Part shown: one piece after another, positions 57,982 to 64,000 of the stretch
Position numbering within the stretch: position 1 is the first letter of the stretch
Layout of the letters: each line of letters opens with the position of its first letter
Assembly: GCA_013361335.1 (NCBI GenBank)
Contig: JABFYH010000115.1
Location: forward strand, 1-64,000
DNA: 64,000 bases
Source: Gemmatimonadaceae bacterium
GTDB lineage: Bacteria > Gemmatimonadota > Gemmatimonadetes > Gemmatimonadales > Gemmatimonadaceae
Direction: 5' to 3'
Program-made: the position numbers and the translations under genes
The notes under the pieces: generated by a model
What the model saw: only the letters and a program-made list of their open reading frames with translations
Told to the model about the DNA's origin: nothing
Databases searched by the model: none

Positions 57982-59127
57982 ATGACCCCGATCGCTGGCC
58001 GCCTTCTGCTCGTCGTCAACGACGCGGAGTTTTTTCTGTCCCACCGCCTCCCTGTCGCGGTCGGCGCGCGGGCGGCCGGCTACGACGTGCGCATCGCCAC
58101 GGCGGACGGGCCAGGCGTGGCGCGCATTCGCGCGCTGGGCTTCACCCACCGTCCGCTGCCGCTCACGCGCAGTGGAACGCATCCGGTGGCCGAGCTGCGG
58201 CTGCTGATCGCGCTCTACCGGCTCTTCCGTGCGGAACGGCCGGAGATCGCGCACCTCGTCACGATCAAGCCGGTGCTGTACGGTGGCATCATGGCGCGCA
58301 TCACCGGCGTCCCCGCCGTCGTCGCGGCGGTATCCGGTCTGGGGTTCGTGTTTCTCGAGCGCGGCGTTCGTGCGGCGTTGGTGCGGCGCCTGGTGGCCGC
58401 GCTCTACCGTGTGGCGCTCGGCGGACGCGCGGTGCGCGTGGTGTTCCAGAACCCGGACGACCGTGCGACGATCGTGCGCGTCACCGGGATCGACGAATCG
58501 AAGACGGTGCTCATCCGCGGGTCCGGCGTGGACCTCGCGACCCACGTCGCCGTTCCTCGCCCACCGGCAACGCCGGTGGTGGTGGTCATGGCGGCGCGCC
58601 TGCTGCGCGACAAGGGCGTGCGCGAGTTCGTCGACGCGGCGCGCCGGCTCCGGGAACGCGCCGTGCCGGCGCGCTTCGTTCTCGCGGGGGACCGCGATCC
58701 CGGAAACCCGACAAGCATCGACGACCGGGAGCTGGCCGCATGGCGCGCCGGCGGGCTCGTCGAGCTGGTCGGCCATCGCACCGACGTGCCGCGCCTCTTC
58801 GCCGACGCGGATATCGTCGTGCTGCCGTCCTACCGCGAAGGGCTGCCCAAGGTGCTGCTCGAGGCGGCGGCGTGCGGCAGGCCCGTGATCACATCGGACG
58901 TTCCCGGATGTCGCGATGCCGTCACGCCCGGCGAGACCGGCCTGCTCGTGCCGGCGCGGGACGCCGCCGCTCTCGCCGATGCGATCGAGCGTCTCGTGCT
59001 GGACCCGCCACTGCGGGCCCGGATGGGCGCGGCCAGCCGCGCCCTCGCCGAACGCGCGTTCTCCATCGAGGGCGTGGTCGACGCGCACCTGCGCATCTAT
59101 CGCGAGCTGCGCGGCGCCGTCCCATGA
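57982..59127 (+). CDS. Glycosyltransferase family 4 (PglA/WbpT-like)
   Basis: This 381-residue protein has VVNDAEFFLSHRLPVA, TIKPVLYGGIMAR and SGLGFVF, the N-terminal pattern of PglA-type transferases that add the second sugar to a lipid-linked amino sugar. VVMAARLLRDKGVREFV and LPSYREGLPKVLLEAAACG (EX7E) complete the donor domain. ATG 57982 chosen over 57931, which lies almost on a TAAGTT element. ATGA overlap with the WbpV-like gene. Confidence 0.9.
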   Translation: MTPIAGRLLLVVNDAEFFLSHRLPVAVGARAAGYDVRIATADGPGVARIRALGFTHRPLPLTRSGTHPVAELRLLIALYRLFRAERPEIAHLVTIKPVLYGGIMARITGVPAVVAAVSGLGFVFLERGVRAALVRRLVAALYRVALGGRAVRVVFQNPDDRATIVRVTGIDESKTVLIRGSGVDLATHVAVPRPPATPVVVVMAARLLRDKGVREFVDAARRLRERAVPARFVLAGDRDPGNPTSIDDRELAAWRAGGLVELVGHRTDVPRLFADADIVVLPSYREGLPKVLLEAAACGRPVITSDVPGCRDAVTPGETGLLVPARDAAALADAIERLVLDPPLRARMGAASRALAERAFSIEGVVDAHLRIYRELRGAVP

Positions 59128-60083
59128 GAGTCCTCGTCACGGGTGCGACGGGCTTTCTCGGCGGAGCCCTGGTGGTGCGGCTCGCTGCCGAGGATCAGGT
59201 CGACGTCCGTGCCGCGACGCGCGGTGCGCCCCCGGCCGGATCCGGTCGGGTGGAGTGGGTCGCGGTCGGCGATCTCGACGCGGATACCGATTGGGCCGTC
59301 GCGCTGGCCGGCGTCGACGTCGTCGTCCACGCGGCGGCCCGAGTGCACGTGATGCACGATACCGCCCGCGACCCGCTCGCCGAGTTCCGCCGCGCGAACG
59401 TCGACGGGACGCTCGCGCTGGCGCGCCAGGCGGCCGCGGCCGGTGTGCGCCGCTTCGTGTTCGTCAGCTCGGTGAAGGTGAACGGCGAGCGCACCAGTCG
59501 AGGCCACCCCTTTCGGGCGACGGACGCGCCCGATCCCGCGGACCCTTATGGGATGTCCAAGGCCGAGGCGGAGGCGGGACTGCGGGCGCTCGCCGCGGCG
59601 ACGGGGCTCGAGGTGGTCATCGTGCGACCGGTGCTCGTCTACGGCCCCGGTGTGAAGGGCAACTTCCGCTCGATGATGCGATGGATCCGCCGGGGCATTC
59701 CTCTCCCGCTCGCCGCGGTGGACAATCGCCGGAGCCTCGTCGCGCTCGACAACGTCGTCGACCTGCTCGTCAGCTGCCTGCGCCATCCTGCAGCGGCCGG
59801 CGCGACGTTCATGGTGAGCGACGGCGACGACGTCTCGACCGCCGAGCTGCTGCGTCGCGTCGCCGCCGCGATGGGACGCCGCCCGCGCCTGATTCCCGTT
59901 CCCCTGCCGCTGCTGCGGGCGCTCGGCGCGATCACCGGCCGTCGCGCGCCGATCCAGCGGCTGTGCGACGATCTGCAGGTCGACATCGAGGCGACGCGGA
60001 GCCGCCTGGGGTGGTCGCCCCCGCGATCCATGGACGAGGCGTTGCGCGCCATGGTGCGGATGGAGTGGTCCGACGAGCGCTGA
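59124..60083 (+). CDS. NAD-dependent epimerase, UDP-4-keto-6-deoxy-HexNAc reductase-like (WbpV type)
   Basis: This 319-residue SDR has RVLVTGATGFLGGALV, HAAARVHVMHDTA, FVSSVKVNGE, DPYGMSKAEAE and RPVLVYGPGVKGNF. The HVM and SSxKVNGE strings are typical of WbpV/WbiG-like 4-reductases that make UDP-QuiNAc or UDP-FucNAc. Its substrate would come from the CapD/WbpM-type gene 30 kb left, and its product would be used by the WbpL/WecA-type transferase that immediately follows on the other strand. Confidence 0.88.
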   Translation: MRVLVTGATGFLGGALVVRLAAEDQVDVRAATRGAPPAGSGRVEWVAVGDLDADTDWAVALAGVDVVVHAAARVHVMHDTARDPLAEFRRANVDGTLALARQAAAAGVRRFVFVSSVKVNGERTSRGHPFRATDAPDPADPYGMSKAEAEAGLRALAAATGLEVVIVRPVLVYGPGVKGNFRSMMRWIRRGIPLPLAAVDNRRSLVALDNVVDLLVSCLRHPAAAGATFMVSDGDDVSTAELLRRVAAAMGRRPRLIPVPLPLLRALGAITGRRAPIQRLCDDLQVDIEATRSRLGWSPPRSMDEALRAMVRMEWSDER

Positions 60084-60096
60084 CGCCGGCACTCGG

Positions 60097-61104
60097 TTAC
60101 ATCGGCGCGCGTCGCTCCGCGGCAAAGGCCAACGCGGCCAGGAGTACCGCAGCGACGAGCAGGGCGGGTCCGGCGAGCCCGGACCGGAAGGTGGCTGCCG
60201 CCGCCAGCGCCGCGAGCGCCATCGTGGTAGCGGCAGCGGCGAGGGTGACCGGGCGGTGACCCCCCCACGCGCGCGCCAGACGCTGATACGCGTGATCGCG
60301 GTGCGCGTCCGCCAGCCGATCGCCGCGACGCATCCGCCGCACCAGCGTGATCGTGGTGTCGGCAACGAACACGCCGCCGAGAATCCCGAACGCGACCAGC
60401 GGCACCGCGCGATCGTTCTCGCCCGCGACGGCCAGCACCGCGATCATGAACCCCAGCGCGCCGCTGGCCACGTCGCCGAGAAAGATGCGCGCGGGCGGCC
60501 AGTTCCAGTACAGGAAGCCCGCCGCCGCCGCCGCGAAGACGAGCGACAGCGTCGCCAGCGACCCCGCGCCACGAAGATGGAACAGCACCGCGGCGACGCC
60601 GAAGATCAGCACCGCCTGGGAGCCCGCGATGCCGTCGATCCCGTCCATGAAGTTGAACAGGTTGATGCTCCACACGATTCCGATCGCGGCGAGCACCGTG
60701 CCCACAGGGCCGAGGTGGAGCACGCGCGTGCCGATGACGAGATCGGGAAGGCCACCCAGGACGAAGAGAGATGCGGCCGCCGCGGCGGCGTGCGCGGCGA
60801 GTCGTAGCCGCGCCGTCAGCCCGCCATGATCGTCGCGCCATCCGACAATGCCGAGCACGATCATGCCCGGCGCGAAGGCGAGCGCATGACGCGCGTCGAT
60901 CCGCCCGACGGCCACCCCCACCGCTAGCGCGAGCAGTGCCGCGACGAGCACGGCGAGCCCACCGCCGCGCGGCGTCGGTGTGACGTGCGAGCTCCGCGCG
61001 TTCGGGCGGTCCAGCACGTCGTGTCGCAGGGCATACGCCCGCACTTGCCCGGTGAGCCAGAGGCTCACGGCCCCCGTGAGCAGGACCAGCGTCGAGACGA
61101 CCAT
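60097..61104 (-). CDS. Polyprenyl-phosphate HexNAc-1-phosphate transferase (WecA/WbpL family)
   Basis: This 335-residue enzyme of about ten transmembrane helices is a second initiating transferase. SSHVTPTPRGGG, GWRDDHGGLTARLRL, NLFNFMDGIDGIAG and FLGDVASG hold the family acidic residues, and HRDHAYQRL is the late cytoplasmic motif. It moves a HexNAc-1-phosphate (QuiNAc/FucNAc by neighbourhood) to undecaprenyl phosphate. It converges with the WbpV-like gene across 13 bases. Confidence 0.93.
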   Translation of the reverse strand: MVVSTLVLLTGAVSLWLTGQVRAYALRHDVLDRPNARSSHVTPTPRGGGLAVLVAALLALAVGVAVGRIDARHALAFAPGMIVLGIVGWRDDHGGLTARLRLAAHAAAAAASLFVLGGLPDLVIGTRVLHLGPVGTVLAAIGIVWSINLFNFMDGIDGIAGSQAVLIFGVAAVLFHLRGAGSLATLSLVFAAAAAGFLYWNWPPARIFLGDVASGALGFMIAVLAVAGENDRAVPLVAFGILGGVFVADTTITLVRRMRRGDRLADAHRDHAYQRLARAWGGHRPVTLAAAATTMALAALAAAATFRSGLAGPALLVAAVLLAALAFAAERRAPM

Positions 61105-61126
61105 GCGGGACGAGAGCGTGCGCCGG

Positions 61127-62122
61127 CTACGCGTGGAGCTGGTGCGTGTCGACGTACTCCAGCACCTCGGCGGCCGTGACGGTGGCGGCGCCGAGCTTGC
61201 CGACCTCGATGCCCGCCGCGACGTTCGCGATCGCCGCGGCCTGCGCGGGCGTCGCGCCGGCGGCGAGCATGCACGCCAGGTATGCCGTCACGGTGTCGCC
61301 GGCACCGACGACATCGTAGACCTCGCGGGCGACCGTGGGCAGCCGCGCCACCTCGCCATGGGCGGAGAAGAGCGCCATGCCGCGGTCGCCGAGCGTGAGC
61401 AGGATGTGCGCGACGCCAAGGCGCTGCAGGGCGGCGGGAACCGCGTCGGGATGATCGACGTCGACGGCGGCGCCCAGGGCCGCCTCGAGCTCGCGGCGGT
61501 TCGGCTTGAAGACCGTCGCCCCGCGGTACGCGAAGAAGTTCTTGAACTTGGGGTCGACCACGACGGGGAGGTCACGCGCCGCGGCGGCGTCGATCGCGGC
61601 GCGGATCACGGCCGGCACGAGCACCCCCTTGTTGTAATCCTCGAGCACGACTGCGTCCGCCGCCGCGATCGCACGCTGTACCGCCTCGAGGACCTGGGCC
61701 ATGTCGGACCCGGCGAGATCCGCGTCCTCCTCCTCGTCCACGCGCGCGAGCTGCTGCGAGCGCGCGACGATGCGCGTCTTCTGCGTCGTGGGGCGGCCCA
61801 CGCGCACGAGCGCGGCACCGTCCTCCCCGATGGCGCGCAGCATCTCCGCCAGCGTCTCACCGCCGCGATCGGCGCCGATGGCGCCGACCAGGGTGCATCG
61901 TGCGCCGATCGCCGCGACGTTTTGCGCCACGTTCGCCGCACCCCCGAGCGCGTGCTTCCGCTCGCGGACCCGGACGACGGGCACCGGCGCCTCGGGGGAG
62001 ATGCGGTCGACGTCGCCGATCAGGTAGACGTCGAGCATCACGTCGCCGATCACGACGATGCGCTTTCCACGCGCCCGGTCGAGCAGCTCGACCAGCCGCG
62101 CACGCGACAGTGAGATGGTCAT
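61127..62122 (-). CDS. rfaE1: D-glycero-beta-D-manno-heptose-7-phosphate kinase (RfaE domain I, PfkB family)
   Basis: This 331-residue ribokinase-fold enzyme has VIGDVMLDVYLIGDVDRISPEAPVPV, GGAANVAQNV, VLEDYNKGV and VVGAGDTVTAYL (catalytic Asp). The first and last strings are diagnostic of HldE/RfaE N-terminal domains; the cytidylyltransferase-fold second domain is absent, so the kinase is free-standing. It supports ADP- or GDP-heptose synthesis for the GT9 enzymes. The stop lies 22 bases before the WecA-type gene on the same strand. Confidence 0.93.
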   Translation of the reverse strand: MTISLSRARLVELLDRARGKRIVVIGDVMLDVYLIGDVDRISPEAPVPVVRVRERKHALGGAANVAQNVAAIGARCTLVGAIGADRGGETLAEMLRAIGEDGAALVRVGRPTTQKTRIVARSQQLARVDEEEDADLAGSDMAQVLEAVQRAIAAADAVVLEDYNKGVLVPAVIRAAIDAAAARDLPVVVDPKFKNFFAYRGATVFKPNRRELEAALGAAVDVDHPDAVPAALQRLGVAHILLTLGDRGMALFSAHGEVARLPTVAREVYDVVGAGDTVTAYLACMLAAGATPAQAAAIANVAAGIEVGKLGAATVTAAEVLEYVDTHQLHA

Positions 62123-62185
62123 CGACCGCGCAACCTAGACCGTGCCGGACGACCGGTCAACCGACTCGCCGGGCATCCGTCGCGC

Positions 62186-62191
62186 TATCTT
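62186..62191 (+). promoter_or_regulatory. TATCTT, possible -10 element before the GT9-like gene
   Basis: GCGCTATCTTGATCG lies 32 bases before the ATG at 62224 in a true intergenic gap, the best-placed example of the recurring TAnnTT element. A -35 match is not obvious. Confidence 0.4.
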
Positions 62192-62223
62192 GATCGCTCG
62201 TCGGACCGACACCCGCGCCGCCC

Positions 62224-63159
62224 ATGCATTCCTACCTGGTCGAGAAGCTCGTGATGTACGTGCGGAACCACACCCTCATGCGCCGGCATGCCGGCGCGGC
62301 GGGTGTGGCCGACTTCGCGAACCTCTCGGCGCCGCCGCGCTCGATCGGATTCGACACCTCCAACAGCCGCCACGTCCACCTCGGCGACCATCTCTTTCTC
62401 GAGCCGGTCATGCGCGCCTGCCGCCTGCGGGGCGTGTCCGTGGTCGTCGCGCCGAGCGCGCCGATGGAGGAGTACTTCCGCGACGCGGGCTACACGGTGG
62501 TGCCTCCCCCGGTCGTGCTTCAGCAGGAGCTCCGGGTGACGCCGGTGTGGATGTACGATTCGATGCCCCGCGCCGAGCGGCGCACGCGCTTCCTGTATCT
62601 GAACACGATCGACCACCACATCGAGCGTCCCGTCTCGGAGCATCTGGCGGAATCGGTGCTGCGCGCCGCGCGGCTCGACGTGGGCGCCGCGCCGATCGAC
62701 GGCCGCCCGCACCGGGTGGGACCGGGCCCGACCCCGCTCGACGGTGCGGACGGACGATGGCTGCTGTTCAACGACACGGTCGACTCGGGCCGCTTTCGCG
62801 TGGTCGCCCGGGATCGGGCGGTGTTGGCGGCCGTCGCCGCCGAGCAGCGCCGTGCCGGCTTCCGGATCGCGCGGATCGGCACGGCCGCCGAGCGTGACGA
62901 GCGTCCGGCGGCGCTCGGGATCGAAGACCTGGACCTTCGCGGCCGGACCTCGCTGATGGAGCTTTTTCGCCTGCTGGAGTCCCCGTCGGTGGCGGGGACG
63001 ATCTCGTTCGATCACGTCGTCGCCCACATGGGGATGGCCTGCGGCAAGCCGGCGATCGTGAAGGTGCGGCGCGGCTCGCGGCGCCACGTCGCGTTCATGA
63101 AGCGCGTGCTCATTCCGCCCTACACCGCAGACCGCGCCGCGATGGTGCGTTACGTGTAA
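62224..63159 (+). CDS. GT9-like protein, divergent heptosyltransferase fold
   Basis: This 311-residue protein is not a textbook family member. The C-terminal part (DLRGRTSLMELFRLL, then VVAHMGMACGKPAIV) parallels the D-L-x-G-x-T-S-L and D-x-x-x-x-H-x-A-x-A-x-x-x-P donor region of GT9 enzymes, and LGDHLFLEPVMRA resembles their N-terminal GD loop. The canonical D-T-G-P-M-H motif reads FDHVVAHMG. It may be a glycosyltransferase with an unusual donor or a non-catalytic relative. Confidence 0.6.
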   Translation: MHSYLVEKLVMYVRNHTLMRRHAGAAGVADFANLSAPPRSIGFDTSNSRHVHLGDHLFLEPVMRACRLRGVSVVVAPSAPMEEYFRDAGYTVVPPPVVLQQELRVTPVWMYDSMPRAERRTRFLYLNTIDHHIERPVSEHLAESVLRAARLDVGAAPIDGRPHRVGPGPTPLDGADGRWLLFNDTVDSGRFRVVARDRAVLAAVAAEQRRAGFRIARIGTAAERDERPAALGIEDLDLRGRTSLMELFRLLESPSVAGTISFDHVVAHMGMACGKPAIVKVRRGSRRHVAFMKRVLIPPYTADRAAMVRYV

Positions 63160-63185
63160 CAGCCGCGCCCGGCACACCCCTTGCC

Positions 63186-63191
63186 TAGATT
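63186..63191 (+). promoter_or_regulatory. TAGATT, possible -10 element before mlaE
   Basis: CCTAGATTGCC lies 43 bases before the proposed TTG start of mlaE in the intergenic gap, another TAnnTT element. Confidence 0.35.
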
Positions 63192-63233
63192 GCCTCGTCC
63201 CAGCCGTACCGTGCGAACCCGGCCCACTCCCAT

Positions 63234-64000
63234 TTGCCCGCTTTCGTCGACCGCTTCTCCGAGGCTGCCAAGGAGAAGGTCCAGACTGTCCAGGACTATT
63301 TCGCCCTGGCCGGCCGAGCCATCGGCTTCGCCTTCGCGCGCCCGTTGTACGTCCAGGACTGGGTGCAGCAGATGGACGAGATCGGCGTCAAGTCGCTCGG
63401 CATCGTCCTCCTGACCGGCTTCTTCACGGGCATGGTGCTCGCGCTCCAGTCCAGCGTGCAGCTCCAGGCCTTCGGCATCTCGTCGCTGGTCGGCCGACTG
63501 GTGGCGGGCTCGATGATCCGCGAGCTGGGGCCGGTCCTCGCCGGCCTCATGGTGGCGGGGCGGGTGGGCTCGGGAATCGCCGCGCAGCTCGGCTCGATGC
63601 GCGTCACCGAGCAGATCGACGCGCTCAACACCCTCGGCACCGACCCGATCAAGAAGCTGGTCACGCCGCGCGTGCTCGCCGCGCTGGTCATGCTGCCGAT
63701 CCTCACGATCATCAACGACTTCGTCGGGATCGTCGGCGGCAACCTGATCGCGACGCTCCTCATCGGCATCCCCACCGGGCAATACTGGCGGACGGTGTGG
63801 GAGCAGATCGTGTCCGGCGGGTTCACCCTGCGCTACATCCCGAACGATTTCATCCAGGGGCTGGTGAAGCCGTTCGTGTTCGGGGGGATCATCTCGATCT
63901 CCGGGTGCTACTTCGGGCTCAACACCACCGGCGGGACCGAAGGGGTGGGGCAGGCGACGACGCGCACCGTGGTGCTCTCGAGCATCCTCATCCTCGTCGT
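63234..64000 (+). CDS. mlaE: MlaE-family ABC permease, 3' end outside the window
   Basis: This gene is missing from the ORF track because it runs off the right edge. The frame starting at TTG 63234 reads LPAFVDRFSEAAKEKV, with no in-frame ATG or GTG before residue 40 or so and a stop (TAG) at 63186. Family motifs follow: GFFTGMVLALQSSVQLQAFG, MIRELGPVLAGLMVAGRVGSG and EQIDALNTLGTDPIKKLV. MlaE is the inner-membrane permease of phospholipid transport between membranes; mlaF and mlaD probably follow. 255 residues are visible. Confidence 0.9.
   Translation, partial: MPAFVDRFSEAAKEKVQTVQDYFALAGRAIGFAFARPLYVQDWVQQMDEIGVKSLGIVLLTGFFTGMVLALQSSVQLQAFGISSLVGRLVAGSMIRELGPVLAGLMVAGRVGSGIAAQLGSMRVTEQIDALNTLGTDPIKKLVTPRVLAALVMLPILTIINDFVGIVGGNLIATLLIGIPTGQYWRTVWEQIVSGGFTLRYIPNDFIQGLVKPFVFGGIISISGCYFGLNTTGGTEGVGQATTRTVVLSSILILV

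Noticed and set aside
1-64000. CRISPR array, insertion sequence or rRNA
   Set aside because: No evenly spaced direct repeats, transposase motifs or rRNA-like stretches were found by reading.

Overview
The window is a contiguous, very GC-rich, densely coded stretch of a Gram-negative chromosome: outer-membrane (Wzi-like) barrels, a polysaccharide export protein, Wzx/Wzy/Wzz machinery and an MlaE permease all imply an outer membrane. The lineage is inferred only; composition and gene style would suit Gemmatimonadota or a similar soil phylum, but no marker gene proves it. I count 60 protein genes, two of them cut by the window ends, and one tRNA. I see no insertion sequence, phage gene or CRISPR array. 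Many neighbouring genes overlap by the 4-base ATGA/GTGA type, so transcription units are long and probably translationally coupled.

Region 1 (1-10157) is lipid-centred. It starts with a truncated GT4 glycosyltransferase, a flippase-like membrane protein, a NodB deacetylase and a CAU-anticodon tRNA. A set strongly resembling a bacterial sphingolipid (ceramide) pathway follows: an epimerase-type reductase, a 1104-residue fusion of fatty acyl-AMP ligase, acyl carrier protein and serine-palmitoyltransferase-like alpha-oxoamine synthase, an Sfp-type phosphopantetheinyl transferase, a PAP2-type membrane protein on the other strand (possible headgroup enzyme), and a GNAT-fold protein like bacterial ceramide synthase.

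Region 2 (10154-29981) holds the dTDP-rhamnose genes rfbB, rfbC and rfbD, three transferases, and a first surface-polysaccharide assembly set: short Wza-like export protein, two divergent Wzi-like barrels, kinase-less Wzc/Wzz-like protein, Wzx, Wzy, a WbaP-type initiating transferase and a WbpM/CapD-type 4,6-dehydratase.

Region 3 (30012-40529) has a leftward CDP-glucose module (cupin, rfbF, DegT aminotransferase) and a rightward run of eight genes (HpaI aldolase, KdsB-like cytidylyltransferase, methyltransferase, Gfo/Idh/MocA oxidoreductase, SIS protein, SDR, dehydroquinate-synthase-like enzyme, 2-hydroxyacid dehydrogenase). This run looks like a pathway to an unusual CMP-activated sugar acid or carbasugar that I cannot match to a known product. 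rfbA faces it on the other strand.

Region 4 (40876-64000) is a second assembly set (Wzz, Wzx, Wzy) with a dTDP-3-acetamido-3,6-dideoxyhexose module (FdtA/QdtA-, acetyltransferase- and aminotransferase-like), rfbG, a sulfotransferase-like protein, a nucleotidyltransferase/LegB/reductase trio, more glycosyltransferases, an asparagine-synthase-type amidotransferase, a WbpV-like reductase with a WecA/WbpL-type second initiating transferase, a heptose kinase, a GT9-like protein, and the start of mlaE, which the ORF track omits. Together the genes make nucleotide sugars, assemble at least two undecaprenol-linked glycans, decorate them (acetyl, methyl, sulfate, amide) and export them.
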